Assembly (NCBI GenBank): GCA_031082315.1
Contig: JAVHLC010000007.1
Span: 100,967 to 164,966, forward strand
From: Thermodesulfobacteriota bacterium
Lineage (GTDB): Bacteria; Desulfobacterota; QYQD01
Length of the DNA stretch: 64,000 bases
Direction: 5' to 3'
Part shown: piece after piece, positions 42,885 through 53,987 of the stretch
Position numbering within the stretch: the first letter of the stretch is position 1
Layout: each line of letters opens with the position of its first letter
Notes under the pieces: generated by a model
Seen by the model: only the letters and a program-made list of their open reading frames with translations
Databases searched by the model: none
Told to the model about the DNA's origin: nothing
Translations under genes and position numbers: made by a program

Positions 42885-45383
42885 CTAAACCACGATGTTT
42901 ACCAGCTTATTCCCGACTATGATGACTTTTTTAATCTCTTTTTCCTTAATCCATTCTTTGATACGCAGGTCGCTAATGGCAGCTTCCTTGATCTCTGATT
43001 CTCCTTGCCCGGCATCCACCTCGACACGGCTGCGTACCTTGCCGTTGACCTGAACAACAAGCTCTACTTTTTCCTGGCGGGCGGCTTCTTCATCATAGGA
43101 AGGCCAGGAAACTGACGAGAGCATTTCCTTATGCCCCATCGTTTGCCACAGCTCTTCCGCAAGATGGGGAGCGAATGGTGAGAGTGATATGATGACGGTC
43201 TCTATCGCCAGTTTCAAGACGGCCAGGGTCTGCGGATTTTTATCGCCTAAGCCGATGACACCATAAGCATCGTTGACCAGTTTCATTACGGCGCTTATAG
43301 CGGTGTTGAAATGAAATCTGTCCTCAATATCAGCGCCGACTTTTTTAATGGTCTGGTGAATCTTACGATGCAGCGCCTTTGCCTCGCCCTTTAGTTCAGA
43401 TACATTGATTACAGCCGGAGATTGGGCTATTGTAATCCGGTTTTCAGTTACAAGTCGCCAGACCCGATTCAAGAAACGATAGGCGCCTTCCACGCCCTGG
43501 TCACTCCACTCCAGGTCGCGTTCCGGAGGAGCGGCAAACAGGCAAAAAAGGCGTACAGTATCCGCGCCGTAGCGATTTATGAGGTCATCGGGATCGACCA
43601 CATTGCCCTTGGACTTTGACATCTTTGCCCCGTCTTTTATGACCATCCCCTGGGTAAGGAGATTTCTAAACGGTTCGTTTATATTAAGCCAGCCCAGATC
43701 ACGCAGCACCTTGGTATAAAAGCGCGCATATAATAAGTGGAGTATGGCATGCTCTACCCCACCTATATATTGGTCAACCGGCAGCCAGTAATCGACTCCG
43801 GCCCGGTCAAGGGGGGCTTCCGTGTAGTCGGGGCAGGCATAGCGGGCAAAGTACCATGAAGACTCAACGAAAGTGTCCATGGTATCTGTTTCCCGGCGGG
43901 CGGCCCGGCCGCAGGAAGGGCACGTGGTGTTGACAAAGGAACTGAGCCGGGGAAGAGGTGAGCGGCCGGTCTCATCTATTTCGGCATCCAGGGGAAGTAC
44001 AACCGGCAGATCCTTTTCCGGTACGGGCACAGCGCCACATGTATCACAGTAAATAATAGGTATCGGCGCGCCCCAGTAGCGCTGTCTGGAGATCCCCCAG
44101 TCCCGCAGCCGATAACTTAACGCTTTTTTACCCAGGCCGGTTACCTCAAGATGGCGGATGATAGCCTTTTTAGCCTCGTTGCTGTTCATGCCGTTAAATT
44201 GACCGGAGTTGACCATTGTGCCTTCTTCGACATAGGCTTCAGTCATATTTCCAGGGGAGAGTTTATCTCCCGGCGGTTGAATAACCACCACAACGTCCAG
44301 ATCATACTTGCGGGCAAATTCAAAATCACGCTGATCGTGTGCCGGTACGGCCATAACCGCGCCGGACCCATACTCCATTAAAACAAAATTGGCCGCAAAT
44401 ATGGGCATACGCCGGCCGGTAAGGGGATTCAAACAATAGGCCCCCGTAAAGACGCCTTCCTTCTCAAAGTCTTCGCCCCCGATACGCAATCTTTTTTCAC
44501 GATTCTCTTTTTCTACAAAGGCCAGCACAGCGGCCTCCCGGGAGGCGCTGCGGGAAAGTTCAAGGACTAGCGGATGGTCAACCGCCAGGCTCATAAAAGT
44601 GGCTCCAAATACGGTGTCCGGCCGGGTGGTAAATACCGTTATCTTTTTATCAGAACCCTCAATAGGAAAGTGGATCTCGGACCCTTCACTCTTACCGATC
44701 CAGTTTTTTTGCATTGTAACCACTTTTTCAGGCCAGCCGGTAAGACGGTCACATTCCGCCAGCAGCTCCTCGGCGTAAGCCGTGATTCTAAAAAACCACT
44801 GCTTCAACCGGCGGGTAGTAACCGGCGTATCGCAGCGCCAGCACACACCACTTCCCACGACCTGTTCGTTAGCCAGAACCGTGCCGCATTTTTCACACCA
44901 GTTAACCGGAGATTCCCTGCGATATGCCAGCCCCTTCTTGTGCATCTGGATAAAAAATAGCTGTTCCCAACGATAGTAGCCGGGATCGCAGGTGGCAATC
45001 TCCCGATCCCAGTCATAACTAAATCCCATCTTTTGCAACTGAGAACGCATATAATTGATGTTCTCGTATGTCCACCGGGCAGGATGAATTTTATGTTTTA
45101 TGGCGGCATTTTCTGCCGGAAGTCCAAAGGCATCCCAGCCCATGGGGTGGAGTACGTTATAGCCTCTCATCCGCTTGTAGCGCGCAAAGACATCCCCTAT
45201 GGTATAGTTGCGGACATGACCCATATGAATCCTGCCTGAGGGATAAGGGAACATTTCAAGGAGATAAAATTTATCCTTTGTACCGTCCGCTACGGTCTTA
45301 AAAGTCTTATTCGCTTTCCAATACGTCTGCCAGCGCGTCTCTATTTCTTGAAAGGCGTAGTTATTCGCTTGTACTTCCGTCAT
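42885..45383 (-). CDS. leuS: Leucyl-tRNA synthetase
   Basis: An 832-residue class I synthetase. The HIGH box is HMGH in [19 protein letters not shown]; the KMSKS box is [15 protein letters not shown]1 editing domain has [14 protein letters not shown] zinc-type CEKC...CWRC is present. It is the single-chain bacterial type. The gap to nusB is 2 bases. Confidence 0.97.
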   Translation of the reverse strand: MTEVQANNYAFQEIETRWQTYWKANKTFKTVADGTKDKFYLLEMFPYPSGRIHMGHVRNYTIGDVFARYKRMRGYNVLHPMGWDAFGLPAENAAIKHKIHPARWTYENINYMRSQLQKMGFSYDWDREIATCDPGYYRWEQLFFIQMHKKGLAYRRESPVNWCEKCGTVLANEQVVGSGVCWRCDTPVTTRRLKQWFFRITAYAEELLAECDRLTGWPEKVVTMQKNWIGKSEGSEIHFPIEGSDKKITVFTTRPDTVFGATFMSLAVDHPLVLELSRSASREAAVLAFVEKENREKRLRIGGEDFEKEGVFTGAYCLNPLTGRRMPIFAANFVLMEYGSGAVMAVPAHDQRDFEFARKYDLDVVVVIQPPGDKLSPGNMTEAYVEEGTMVNSGQFNGMNSNEAKKAIIRHLEVTGLGKKALSYRLRDWGISRQRYWGAPIPIIYCDTCGAVPVPEKDLPVVLPLDAEIDETGRSPLPRLSSFVNTTCPSCGRAARRETDTMDTFVESSWYFARYACPDYTEAPLDRAGVDYWLPVDQYIGGVEHAILHLLYARFYTKVLRDLGWLNINEPFRNLLTQGMVIKDGAKMSKSKGNVVDPDDLINRYGADTVRLFCLFAAPPERDLEWSDQGVEGAYRFLNRVWRLVTENRITIAQSPAVINVSELKGEAKALHRKIHQTIKKVGADIEDRFHFNTAISAVMKLVNDAYGVIGLGDKNPQTLAVLKLAIETVIISLSPFAPHLAEELWQTMGHKEMLSSVSWPSYDEEAARQEKVELVVQVNGKVRSRVEVDAGQGESEIKEAAISDLRIKEWIKEKEIKKVIIVGNKLVNIVV

Positions 45384-45385
45384 AG

Positions 45386-45811
45386 CTAAGTTTTATCACT
45401 CCCACCCTGACATAGCTGATGGCTGATGGCGTCCAGTATTCCATTTATAAAAGGACCGGAGTCTTCGGTCCCAAATTTTTTACCCAGTTCTACTGCCTCG
45501 TTGATAGTTACCTTAGGAGGAATGTCGTCACAATACAAGAGTTCAAATGCAGCCAGCCGCAAGATATTCCGATCCACCCGCGACATTCGATTCAGCCGCC
45601 AGTGCTCAGAATGCCCATTAACTAAAGTATCTATTTGTCCCCGATGGGTATCGACACCCTTGACCAGTCGTAAGCAGAAATCATGTGCCTGCTCCGGAAT
45701 CTTAAATGAAGCGCAGAAGGCGGACGTCGCCTTTTCTGCCCCCGACCCGGTCAGGTCCATTTCGTACAATATTTGGAGAGCGCTTTCTCGTGCCTTCCGG
45801 CGAATGCCCAT
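45386..45811 (-). CDS. nusB: Transcription antitermination protein NusB
   Basis: A 141-residue all-helical RNA-binding protein: [19 protein letters not shown] at the start, [15 protein letters not shown] and [18 protein letters not shown] later. With NusE/S10 it binds boxA of rRNA leader transcripts. It follows ribH, as in many bacteria, and precedes leuS by 2 bases, giving a rib-nusB-leuS-lptE run. Confidence 0.95.
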   Translation of the reverse strand: MGIRRKARESALQILYEMDLTGSGAEKATSAFCASFKIPEQAHDFCLRLVKGVDTHRGQIDTLVNGHSEHWRLNRMSRVDRNILRLAAFELLYCDDIPPKVTINEAVELGKKFGTEDSGPFINGILDAISHQLCQGGSDKT

Positions 45812-45943
45812 ACGATAAGTCTTTCAAAGAGGTTCCGGCAGTCCTAACAGTCCGCTGCCAAGGCGCCCCGATACGGTCGGTTCCTCCCTACGGGGCAGGC
45901 AAAAAACGCAAGGCCTTAAGGAACATCAACTATTTTTATTATC

Positions 45944-46432
45944 TTAGGTTTCCTTTGTGTCTTTGCGGTGAATGGCCTTAAGAAGATTGACCATTTCAAT
46001 AGCGGCCAGGGCCGCGTCCCATCCCTTATTGCCTGCTTTAGTCCCGGCGCGTTCAATGGCCTGCTCGATAGTGTCCGTGGTAAGGATACCAAAAGCCAGG
46101 GGAACGCCGGTATCCAGGGATACCTGGGCGATTCCCTTGGAGACTTCGGCGCTGACATATTCAAAATGTGGCGTTGCCCCTCTGATGACCGCGCCCAGGC
46201 AGATTACAGCATCATATTTATCGCTGGCAGCCGCCTTTTTGGCCACCAGTGGAATCTCAAAGGCCCCCGGAACCTTGTATATATCAATATCCTTTTCGCT
46301 TGCCCCGTGACGCAGCAAGGCATCCATGGCCCCGCCCATAAGGCGTTCACCGATAAAGTCATTAAATCGACTGATGATAATGGCTATCTTGAGCCCTTCG
46401 GCCCGTACCTTGCCTTCGAATACTCTGGCCAT
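45944..46432 (-). CDS. ribH: 6,7-dimethyl-8-ribityllumazine synthase
   Basis: Joins the ribitylamino-uracil with dihydroxybutanone phosphate in the next-to-last riboflavin step. It has [43 protein letters not shown] and an end of [17 protein letters not shown]. 162 residues from ATG 46432 (gaggg upstream); a frame to 46471 is longer but has no ribosome site. The C-terminal tail HRKDTKET and stop are translated from a cgcaaagacacaaag repeat, in the same phase as the gmhB tail. Confidence 0.95.
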   Translation of the reverse strand: MARVFEGKVRAEGLKIAIIISRFNDFIGERLMGGAMDALLRHGASEKDIDIYKVPGAFEIPLVAKKAAASDKYDAVICLGAVIRGATPHFEYVSAEVSKGIAQVSLDTGVPLAFGILTTDTIEQAIERAGTKAGNKGWDAALAAIEMVNLLKAIHRKDTKET

Positions 46433-46479
46433 GTTTCTTCCCTCTTTTTTAAAATTTATTGATTTTTTCAACCAATCTC

Positions 46480-46512
46480 ACTGCCGATCGCTGACGGCTG
46501 ACTGCTGAACGC
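46480..46512. repeat. Heptamer array between ribBA and ribH
   Basis: tgccgatcgctgacggctgactgctgaacgctt, a degenerate TAGCTGA-type array in the 88-base spacer between ribBA and ribH. Confidence 0.75.
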
Positions 46513-46520
46513 TTAAAAGT

Positions 46521-47726
46521 TTAATCAAGGTTCAATATATGCCCCATCTTTTTCTCTTTGGTCTTGAGGTAACGGATATTCTCTTTACCGGGAGGGACTT
46601 CGATGGGCACCCTTTCTGTAACCTTAAGGTCATATCCCTCCAGTCCAATAATCTTTTTGGGGTTATTGGTCAGAAGCCTCATCTTGCGAACGCCAAGATC
46701 GTGCAGTATTTGTGCGCCGATACCGTAGTCCCTGAGGTCGGCTTTAAAGCCCAGCTCTAAATTGGCTTCTACCGTATCCCTTCCCTGATCCTGCAATGCA
46801 TAAGCCTTGATCTTATTGACAAGGCCTATGCCACGACCCTCCTGGGCCATGTAAAGTATAACCCCCTTCCCTTCCCGTTCCACCATTTTCATGGCGGCCT
46901 GCAATTGTTTGCCGCAATCGCAACGCAGGGATCCTAACACGTCTCCGGTAAGACACTCGGAATGGACGCGCACCAGAACTTCATCTTCAGGGTTAATCTC
47001 GCCCTTAACCAGGGCCAGATGCTCGCTATCGTCTATGTCATTAGTGAAGGCTATGGCCGTGAATTCCCCGCCATAGAGGGTAGGAAGAACCGTCGTTGCC
47101 GCCCGATGCACAAAGCGCTCGTTTCTGAGCCGGTATTCTATTATATCACGGACGGCAACGATCTTAAGGTTATGTTCCGCTGCGAATATCTCCAGATCAG
47201 GGAGACGGGCCATGGTGCCGTCATCTTTCATGATCTCGCAGATTACGCCGGCCGGTTTTAATCCGGCCATTCTGGCCAGATCAACCGAGCCTTCGGTCTG
47301 GCCGGTGCGCACCAAAACGCCGCCTTTACGTGCCCTTAATGGGAAAATATGCCCGGGCATGACCAGATCATCAGGGCCGGCATCGTCGGCAATGGCGGTA
47401 AGTATAGTTGTGGCGCGGTCTGCCGCAGAAATTCCGGTAGTTACCCCCCGTTTTGCTTCTATGGATACAGTGAAGGCAGTTCGAAAAGGAGATGTGTTAT
47501 GGCCGATCATCATAGGAATTTGCAACTGTTCGATCTTTTCTTGAGTAAGAGAAAGGCATATCAAACCCCGGCCATAACGGGCCATGAAATTGATAGCCTC
47601 TGCTGAAATCTTTTCCGCTGCCATGGTCAGGTCACCCTCGTTTTCCCTGTCCTCATCATCAACCAGGATGACCATCTTTCCGGCCTTAATATCTTTCAGG
47701 GCCTCTTCAATGGTAGTTACAGGCAT
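46521..47726 (-). CDS. ribBA: Bifunctional DHBP synthase / GTP cyclohydrolase II
   Basis: Two fused domains making both riboflavin precursors. RibB (1-200) has [17 protein letters not shown] and [19 protein letters not shown] motifs; this converts ribulose 5-phosphate. RibA (205-400) has the zinc site [15 protein letters not shown] and [17 protein letters not shown]; this opens GTP. 401 residues. Follows ribE by 21 bases. Confidence 0.96.
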   Translation of the reverse strand: MPVTTIEEALKDIKAGKMVILVDDEDRENEGDLTMAAEKISAEAINFMARYGRGLICLSLTQEKIEQLQIPMMIGHNTSPFRTAFTVSIEAKRGVTTGISAADRATTILTAIADDAGPDDLVMPGHIFPLRARKGGVLVRTGQTEGSVDLARMAGLKPAGVICEIMKDDGTMARLPDLEIFAAEHNLKIVAVRDIIEYRLRNERFVHRAATTVLPTLYGGEFTAIAFTNDIDDSEHLALVKGEINPEDEVLVRVHSECLTGDVLGSLRCDCGKQLQAAMKMVEREGKGVILYMAQEGRGIGLVNKIKAYALQDQGRDTVEANLELGFKADLRDYGIGAQILHDLGVRKMRLLTNNPKKIIGLEGYDLKVTERVPIEVPPGKENIRYLKTKEKKMGHILNLD

Positions 47727-47747
47727 TTTATTATCTCCTTAGCTTGC

Positions 47748-48410
47748 TTAGACAATCCCATGTTCGGCCAGAAACTCCCGGCTGATCCTGCCCTTCTCTA
47801 CATCCCTGGCCTTATCGTTCCGGCCCCTTGAGAGCAATTTTTCCACATACTTGCCGATAATATCAAATTCGATATTAACGGCATCGCCCGCTTTGCGCCG
47901 GCCTATAGTGGTGTGCCGGGCAGTAAAAGGGATGATGGATACAGAGAACGAAGAATCATGGCAATCGTTTACTGTAAGGCTGATGCCATCTACGGCGATG
48001 GAGCCCTTTTCTATCACGTATCCGGCGAATTCCTTTGGAATCCGGATAGAAAACAGGGTAAAGGCGGCCTGCTCCTGCCGGCTCAGAATAACTCCGGTCG
48101 CATCTATATGTCCGGTCACGATATGACCGCCCAGGCGATCTGTGGGCCTTAATGCCCTTTCCAGGTTTACCTTATCGCCTATATTGATCCGTCCCATGGT
48201 AGTCCGGCGAATGCTCTCCGGAGAGACATCTACGGTAAACACCGGACCGGATAAATCTGTTGCGGTCAGACAGGTCCCGTTCACACTAATACTTTCTCCC
48301 GGCATCAGGTCGGACCACTTTATATCGGCCTCAATCGTAAGTCTCAACCCCTCGCCGGAAGAGGCCTTTTTTCTTACGGTACCCAGGGTCTCTACGATTC
48401 CGGTGAACAT
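47748..48410 (-). CDS. ribE: Riboflavin synthase alpha subunit
   Basis: Dismutates two lumazine molecules to riboflavin. It has two lumazine-binding repeats starting MFTGIVETLGTV and GHIDATGVI, with VNGTCLTA and VDGISLTVND. 220 residues. No FMN riboswitch (RFN element) is seen in its 266-base leader, which is filled by repeats. Confidence 0.95.
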   Translation of the reverse strand: MFTGIVETLGTVRKKASSGEGLRLTIEADIKWSDLMPGESISVNGTCLTATDLSGPVFTVDVSPESIRRTTMGRINIGDKVNLERALRPTDRLGGHIVTGHIDATGVILSRQEQAAFTLFSIRIPKEFAGYVIEKGSIAVDGISLTVNDCHDSSFSVSIIPFTARHTTIGRRKAGDAVNIEFDIIGKYVEKLLSRGRNDKARDVEKGRISREFLAEHGIV

Positions 48411-48431
48411 TTCTCAACCTATAGTTCGTGT

Positions 48432-48584
48432 ATCAGTTTAGCCTTTTGAAAAACTGGCTAAACTTCAATTCAAAATGCAAGATTCAAAGTGCAAAATTCA
48501 AAATGTTGATGGTTTTTGTCCGAAATTTTACATTTTCCATTTTGCAATGAGATTTAGCGCATTTTTAAAAGCGCTAACTTGTTA
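48432..48584. repeat. Duplicated palindromic element, copy 2 (between ribD and ribE)
   Basis: Nearly identical over about 150 bases to 31435-31599, with the same two terminal hairpins (ttagcc...ggctaa; ttagcgc...gcgctaa at 48553-48578). This copy is shorter by about 13 bases in the middle. It lies upstream of ribE within the rib run. Confidence 0.88.
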
Positions 48585-48631
48585 CTAATTCGTTAGTTTT
48601 CATCCGGAAACCAAAAAATCCCAGACGAGCA

Positions 48632-48678
48632 GTCAGTATTCAGCTATCAGCCATCAGCCCTGCTGACAGCTAAACGCT
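48632..48678. repeat. Heptamer array at the ribD stop
   Basis: gtattcagctatcagccatcagccctgctgacagctaaacgcta; on the minus strand it supplies the ribD TAG stop. Confidence 0.8.
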
Positions 48679-49783
48679 AACCAGCCGGATAGGCCTCAAC
48701 TAAAAGGTCATCTCCTATCTTTCTTGTCTTCATATCCTTAAGCCGAAAGGCCCCTGCTATATGATTTACACCTTCTCCGCCTACCATGTCCACGGCTTTT
48801 GTGCCTCCGATAATAATCGGCGCATAAAAGAGATAAAATTTATCCACCAATCTGGACTGTATAGCTGAGGCAAAGACGGTTCCCCCGCCTTCAATGAGTA
48901 TGCTTAATATACCTTTCCTGCCTAATTTACTCAACAACTCCGCAAGGTCCAGGCCGCTTTGATTGGTAGAAACCGCCATTATCTCTACGCCTTTTTCTAT
49001 GAGACGCCTCTTTTTGCTATCGGAGGCATTGTCAAGTGTAGCTACGAGAGTTTGCGCAGATGAGTCTAAGTTAAATATCCTGGCAGTGAGGGGAATTTTT
49101 AGCCCGGAGTCCAGTATTACCCGCAACGGATCCCTGCCTCTTTTTTGTCCGAGCCGTGTAGTCAACATGGGATTGTCTTTTATAACTGTTCCGGCGCCTA
49201 CCAGGATGGCGTCAACCTCATTTCTCAGACGGTGCACAAAACGGCGTGCCCTTTCACCGGTAATCCATCTGGCATCCCCGCTTCGGGTAGCAATCTTGCC
49301 GTCCATACTGGCCGCCGCCTTCATGATAACAAAGGGCCTTTTCTCAGTGACGTACTTGATAAAGGCCTCATTTAGCCGAAGGCACTCTTTTTCTAAGATG
49401 CCGCATTCTACTTTCACCCCGTGTGACCGCAGAAACTCGATACCGCCCCCCTTTACATCGGGATTGGGATCAGGCATGCCAACGACCACGCGGCGTATTC
49501 CTGCCGTCAGGATCGCCTGCGTACAGGGAGGCGTGCGGCCATGGTGATTGCACGGCTCAAGATTTACATACAGGGCGCTGCCCTGCGTCCGTTTGCCCGC
49601 GGCGGTAATGGCGTTGATTTCCGCATGGGGTTCTCCGGCCTTTTCGTGGTATCCCTGGCCGGCTATCCTATTATCCTTGACAATAACCGCTCCGACCAAG
49701 GGATTAGGCGAAGTACGTCCCCGCCCCTTTGAGGCAAGGGTTAGGGCAATCCGCATATACTTTTCGTCAGCGTTTTCTGCCAA
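48677..49783 (-). CDS. ribD: Bifunctional riboflavin deaminase/reductase
   Basis: Deaminates and reduces the pyrimidine intermediate of riboflavin synthesis. The deaminase domain has HAEINAI and PCNHHGRTPPC zinc motifs; the reductase domain has MKAAASMDGKIATRSGD and ILIEGGGTVFASA. 368 residues. It begins at TTG 49783, directly after the nrdR stop and with a gaggaaa site; ATG 49756 is less well placed. Stop in a heptamer array. Confidence 0.95.
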   Translation of the reverse strand: MAENADEKYMRIALTLASKGRGRTSPNPLVGAVIVKDNRIAGQGYHEKAGEPHAEINAITAAGKRTQGSALYVNLEPCNHHGRTPPCTQAILTAGIRRVVVGMPDPNPDVKGGGIEFLRSHGVKVECGILEKECLRLNEAFIKYVTEKRPFVIMKAAASMDGKIATRSGDARWITGERARRFVHRLRNEVDAILVGAGTVIKDNPMLTTRLGQKRGRDPLRVILDSGLKIPLTARIFNLDSSAQTLVATLDNASDSKKRRLIEKGVEIMAVSTNQSGLDLAELLSKLGRKGILSILIEGGGTVFASAIQSRLVDKFYLFYAPIIIGGTKAVDMVGGEGVNHIAGAFRLKDMKTRKIGDDLLVEAYPAG

Positions 49784-50257
49784 CTATTTTTCCTCTTTTT
49801 CCTCGCGGGTAGCCAGTAAGCCCTTTAGTTCGGTCATAAACTCGTCCAGGTCCTTAAACTGCTTATAGACTGAGGCAAATCGAACGTATGCCACTTCATC
49901 CCATTCGCGCAATTTGGCCATGACTTTTTCTCCAATAACCGAGCATGGGATCTCTTTCTCCCCCATTTCTTGCAAGGTTTTTTCCAGGCCATCCACAAAT
50001 TCCTCGATTAGATTAATGCTAATCGGCCTTTTCTCACAGGCTTTTTTCAGCCCTTCGACAACCTTCGTACGATTAAAGGGCTCCCGCCGCCCGTCTTTTT
50101 TTACTACAAGGGGCATAAATTCCTCAACCCGCTCATAGGTTGTAAACCGGCTCTGGCAGCGAAAACACTCCCTACGGCGTCTGATAACCAGATTATCTTT
50201 GCTGACCCGGGAGTCGATTACCTTGTCTTCCGCGTGTCCACAAAAGGGGCATTTCAT
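49784..50257 (-). CDS. nrdR: Transcriptional repressor NrdR
   Basis: A 157-residue regulator of ribonucleotide reductase genes. The N-terminal zinc ribbon CPFCG...[12 protein letters not shown] is followed by an ATP-cone ([16 protein letters not shown]). It senses ATP/dATP and binds NrdR boxes. The nrdR-ribD order is common in bacteria. Its stop touches the ribD start. No reductase gene is in the window. Confidence 0.95.
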   Translation of the reverse strand: MKCPFCGHAEDKVIDSRVSKDNLVIRRRRECFRCQSRFTTYERVEEFMPLVVKKDGRREPFNRTKVVEGLKKACEKRPISINLIEEFVDGLEKTLQEMGEKEIPCSVIGEKVMAKLREWDEVAYVRFASVYKQFKDLDEFMTELKGLLATREEKEEK

Positions 50258-50281
50258 TTTGGAAAGGCCTCCGTGTATCTG

Positions 50282-50722
50282 TTAGATTTGAATCAAGTTA
50301 ATGCCGGCCTCTGCCAGCATATCACGGGAAAGGGCATCCGCATAACCTTCACGGTAAAAAATACATTTGACGCCGGCGTTAATTAACATTTTGGTGCAAA
50401 TAACGCAGGGGAGATTCGTACAAAAGATGGTGGAGTCAGCGATGGATATGCCGTGATATGCGGCCTGGATAATCACATTCTGTTCGGCATGCAATCCGCG
50501 ACAGAGTTCGTGCCGTTCACCGGAGGGAATGCCTTCTTTTTCGCGCAGACAACCTATATCAAGGCAATGTTTAAGGCCGGAAGGGGCTCCGTTGTAACCC
50601 GTGGCCAGGATGCGTTTGTCTTTAACCAGGACTGCCCCTACCTTGCGCCGCAGGCAGGTGGATCGTTCGGCCACAAGATAGGTAATGTTCATAAAGTATT
50701 CTTCCCATGACGGCCTGCTCAT
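50282..50722 (-). CDS. dCMP deaminase / ComEB-like
   Basis: A 146-residue cytidine-deaminase-fold protein. The zinc site is LHAEQNVI with [15 protein letters not shown], and an N-terminal [20 protein letters not shown] is typical of ComEB/dCMP deaminases, which make dUMP for dTTP synthesis. ATG 50722 is used, 2 bases after the glyA stop; a GTG further upstream would overlap glyA. Confidence 0.9.
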   Translation of the reverse strand: MSRPSWEEYFMNITYLVAERSTCLRRKVGAVLVKDKRILATGYNGAPSGLKHCLDIGCLREKEGIPSGERHELCRGLHAEQNVIIQAAYHGISIADSTIFCTNLPCVICTKMLINAGVKCIFYREGYADALSRDMLAEAGINLIQI

Positions 50723-50724
50723 CT

Positions 50725-51999
50725 TCAGCCCTTTTTCTGCCCGCCGTATGAGGACCACAGGCCCGGATATAATGGAAACCGCTCACAAAGGCTGCGCACT
50801 TCCTGCCGTACCTCCCGGCGCACCTTCTCACTGTCCAGATTACCCAGGACAAGCGTCATGAGACGACCTATAGTAGTCATCTCTTCTTCTCTCATGCCCC
50901 GGCTGGTTACGGCCGGCGTCCCAATGCGTATGCCGCTGGTTATCTGCGGGCCTTTTGTATCGAAGGGTATGGCATTTTTATTCACCGTAATACCGGCTTC
51001 ATCCAGGGCCAGTTCTGCGTCTTTACCGGTTATCCCCCGGACAGTCATCAGGTCAACCAGCATAAGGTGGTTGTCTGTACCTCCGGAGACTAAACGATAA
51101 CCATCCTGCTGAAGAACCGTAGCCAGGGTCCGGGCATTTTTCACAATCTGTTCCTGATAGGATCTAAAGGAAGGACTTAACGCCTCCTTGAAGGCCACCG
51201 CCTTGGCTGCAATAGTATGCATAAGCGGCCCGCCCTGGATACCCGGAAATATCTGGCTATTGAGTTTTTTTCCATATTTTTCCCTGGCCAGAATAAGACC
51301 TCCACGCGGCCCCCGCAGTGTCTTATGGGTAGTCGAGGTGACAAAATCGGCATAGGGTACCGGTGAAGGATGCACCCCGGCCGCGACCAGGCCGGCGATA
51401 TGGGCCATATCTACCATCAGATAGGCCCCAATTGTATCCGCAATCGAGCGAAAGGCAGCAAAATCAATTACCCGCGGATAGGCGCTGGCCCCGGAAATAA
51501 TCATTTTGGGTTTGTATTGAAGGGCCAGTTTTCTTACCTCTTCATAATCTATGGTCTCGGTTTCCCTGCTTACCCCATATGAGACTATGTTATAAAATCG
51601 GCCGGAAAAATTCACCGGGCTGCCATGGGATAGATGGCCGCCATGCGCCAGATCCATACCTAATACTGTGTCGCCGGGCTCAAGAAACCCGAAATAGATA
51701 GCCATGTTGGCCTGAGTACCGGAGTGGGCCTGGACATTAGCGTATTCAGCGCCGAATATCTCTTTGACCCGCTCTATGGCCAAATTCTCGGCCATATCTA
51801 CGTACTCGCAACCGCCGTAGTACCGCCGGCCCGGATAACCCTCGGCATACTTGTTCGTTAAAATACTTCCCTGTGCCTCCAGGACAGCTTCACTGACAAA
51901 ATTTTCTGAGGCCACCATCTCCAGCTTATGAGTCTGCCTCTCAAGTTCAAGTTGGAGGACGTTGAATATCTCAGGATCGGTATTCTTCAAATACAACAT
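50725..51999 (-). CDS. glyA: Serine hydroxymethyltransferase
   Basis: PLP enzyme interconverting serine and glycine with tetrahydrofolate. Motifs: [38 protein letters not shown] and the PLP lysine in [12 protein letters not shown]. 424 residues, normal length. It heads the run glyA-dCMP deaminase-nrdR-ribD. The 200-base leader has a repeat but no obvious riboswitch. Confidence 0.96.
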   Translation of the reverse strand: MLYLKNTDPEIFNVLQLELERQTHKLEMVASENFVSEAVLEAQGSILTNKYAEGYPGRRYYGGCEYVDMAENLAIERVKEIFGAEYANVQAHSGTQANMAIYFGFLEPGDTVLGMDLAHGGHLSHGSPVNFSGRFYNIVSYGVSRETETIDYEEVRKLALQYKPKMIISGASAYPRVIDFAAFRSIADTIGAYLMVDMAHIAGLVAAGVHPSPVPYADFVTSTTHKTLRGPRGGLILAREKYGKKLNSQIFPGIQGGPLMHTIAAKAVAFKEALSPSFRSYQEQIVKNARTLATVLQQDGYRLVSGGTDNHLMLVDLMTVRGITGKDAELALDEAGITVNKNAIPFDTKGPQITSGIRIGTPAVTSRGMREEEMTTIGRLMTLVLGNLDSEKVRREVRQEVRSLCERFPLYPGLWSSYGGQKKG

Positions 52000-52061
52000 G
52001 CTCGTTATAACCCCTAACCATCGTCCGCTGTAAGCGGAGAACCAAAATGTAGTTGTATAAT

Positions 52062-52173
52062 TTCAAATGACAAAATCCAAAATTCAAATGAAATTCAAAT
52101 AACTAAATGACAAAAATTTCGCGGTTTGGGTTTTGCCATTTGTCATTTATTTGAGCTTTGAAATTTGTCATTC
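52062..52173. repeat. Inverted atgacaaa repeat upstream of glyA
   Basis: ttcaaatgacaaaatccaaaa and aactaaatgacaaaaatt on the left, complementary to ttttgccatttgtcattt and gctttgaaatttgtcatt on the right. Long AT-rich hairpin in the 200-base rpiB-glyA spacer. Confidence 0.78.
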
Positions 52174-52199
52174 CTTTTAGCCTACACCTTTTGATCTCT

Positions 52200-52646
52200 C
52201 TATCTGTATTTCCCAGCCAACTCCTCGATCAAATCAATGCGTCTCTTATGCCGGCCACCCTCAAACTCCGTTTCAAACCACGTCTTAATGATCTCCATGG
52301 CCAGCCCCGGTCCAATAATCCTGGCCCCCAGGACCAATACATTGGCATCGTTATGCTGGCGGCTCAAGCGTGCCGTGTAAATGTCATGGCACAGGGCGGC
52401 CCGAACCCCGGGCAGGCGATTGGCCACAATAGACATGCCTATTCCACTGCCGCAGAGCAAAATTCCACGCTGGCATTCGCCGCTGGAGACCAGTTTAGCA
52501 ACTTTCATCCCATAAACAGGATAGTCGACTGAGTCTTCGCTATCGGCGCCTACATCACAGCAAGAGATGCCATTTGACGCCAGATATTGCCTTATCGGCC
52601 CTTTCAAGGCGTAGCCGCCATGGTCACAACCCAGTGCCACTTCCAT
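52200..52646 (-). CDS. rpiB: Ribose 5-phosphate isomerase B
   Basis: Interconverts ribose 5-phosphate and ribulose 5-phosphate, the latter being the RibB substrate. LGCDHGGYALK at the start, CGSGIGMSIVANRLPGVRAA with the catalytic Cys, and NDANVLVLGARI. 148 residues from ATG 52646 (cgaggaa upstream). It lies 1 base after fabF and thus joins the lipid and rib blocks. Confidence 0.94.
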   Translation of the reverse strand: MEVALGCDHGGYALKGPIRQYLASNGISCCDVGADSEDSVDYPVYGMKVAKLVSSGECQRGILLCGSGIGMSIVANRLPGVRAALCHDIYTARLSRQHNDANVLVLGARIIGPGLAMEIIKTWFETEFEGGRHKRRIDLIEELAGKYR

Positions 52647-52647
52647 T

Positions 52648-53889
52648 TTATTCCTCGAATTTTTTAAAGATGATAACGGCGTTTGTGCCTCCGAACCCAA
52701 AGGAATTAGACATGGCTGTCTTGACTTCTACCTTGCGTGCCTGGTTGGGCACGTAGTCCAAGTCGCACTCCGGATCCGGCGTTACATAGTTTATAGTCGG
52801 AGGCACTACGCCATCTACAATAGACAAGATACAGAAGACAGCCTCAACGCCACCGGCCCCGCCCAAAAGATGGCCGGTCATAGATTTGGTCGAACTGACC
52901 GGGACACTTTGGCTTCGTTCCTTAAACACGCTCTTTATAGCTAACGTTTCCATGAAATCGTTAAGGGAGGTCGATGTGCCATGGGCGTTGATATAATCAA
53001 TGTCCTGGTGAGAAAGGTCGGCATCATCCAGGGCGAGCTGCATACATCTGGCTGCGCCTTCCCCGCTCGGCGCAGGCGCGGTCATGTGGTAGGCATCGCT
53101 ATTTAAGCCATATCCTACGATCTCCGCATATATTTTCGCCCCGCGATTTAAGGCAGTATCGAGGTCTTCCAAGATAATCATACCGCTGCCCTCGCCGATA
53201 ATAAATCCGTCCCGGTCTTTTTCAAAAGGCCTGGAGGCTGCGGCAGGGTCATCATTTCGGGCGGAGAGGGCCTTCATAGAACTAAAACCAGCCACCGTGA
53301 GCGGGGTAATTACCGACTCCACACCCCCGCAGATCATAACATCTGCCGCACCGCCCTGAACTATCCTGAACGCCTCGCCTATAGCGTGCGAGCCGGCCGC
53401 GCAGGCCGTAGTCACAGAGATATTGGGCCCTTTGGCGCCATAGAGTATTGATATGTGGCCACAGGCCATATTAGGGATAACCATGGGAATAAAAAATGGT
53501 GTGACTCGCCGCGGGCCTTCATTTGAAAGGACGCCGTGATATTCTTCGATTGTCCCTAATCCGCCGAGTCCGCTGCCGGTGAGCACCCCCACGCGGGTTG
53601 CATTCCCTTCACTGATGACCAGATTGGCATCTTCAATGGCCATACTGGCCGCAGCAATGCCATATTGGATGAACAGATCCATGCGCCTGATCAGTTTCTT
53701 GGGTATAAAGTCTTCAGGATTAAAGCCTTTGACTTCCGCCGCGATCTTTGTCGAAAAATCCCTGGTATCAAAGCGTGTGATCTCCCCTACTCCGGATTTT
53801 CCTGCCAATGCCGCCGGCCAGGATTCTTTTACCCCGATGCCAAGGGGAGTAATCAACCCCAAACCAGTAACCACCACTCTTCGCTTCAA
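52648..53889 (-). CDS. fabF: 3-oxoacyl-ACP synthase II
   Basis: Condensing enzyme for fatty-acid elongation. Active site: Cys in TTACAAGSHAIGEA, His in INAHGTSTSLND and His in SMTGHLLGGAGG. 413 residues from TTG 53889 (KRRVVVTGLGLITPLG follows; ggtggag upstream), the usual FabF length; the longer frame to 53940 looks spurious. Confidence 0.95.
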   Translation of the reverse strand: MKRRVVVTGLGLITPLGIGVKESWPAALAGKSGVGEITRFDTRDFSTKIAAEVKGFNPEDFIPKKLIRRMDLFIQYGIAAASMAIEDANLVISEGNATRVGVLTGSGLGGLGTIEEYHGVLSNEGPRRVTPFFIPMVIPNMACGHISILYGAKGPNISVTTACAAGSHAIGEAFRIVQGGAADVMICGGVESVITPLTVAGFSSMKALSARNDDPAAASRPFEKDRDGFIIGEGSGMIILEDLDTALNRGAKIYAEIVGYGLNSDAYHMTAPAPSGEGAARCMQLALDDADLSHQDIDYINAHGTSTSLNDFMETLAIKSVFKERSQSVPVSSTKSMTGHLLGGAGGVEAVFCILSIVDGVVPPTINYVTPDPECDLDYVPNQARKVEVKTAMSNSFGFGGTNAVIIFKKFEE

Positions 53890-53987
53890 GACACCACTCC
53901 ACCTGTAAGTATTCGGCCATCGGCTCCAACGGTCAGCCAAGGCAAAGAAGCCCCAAAAGACCGCTGATTGCCGGGCCGTCTAATTTA

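Noticed and set aside
48411..48676. FMN riboswitch in front of ribE
   Set aside because: The spacer is explained by the duplicated palindromic element and a heptamer array; the conserved RFN core was not found.
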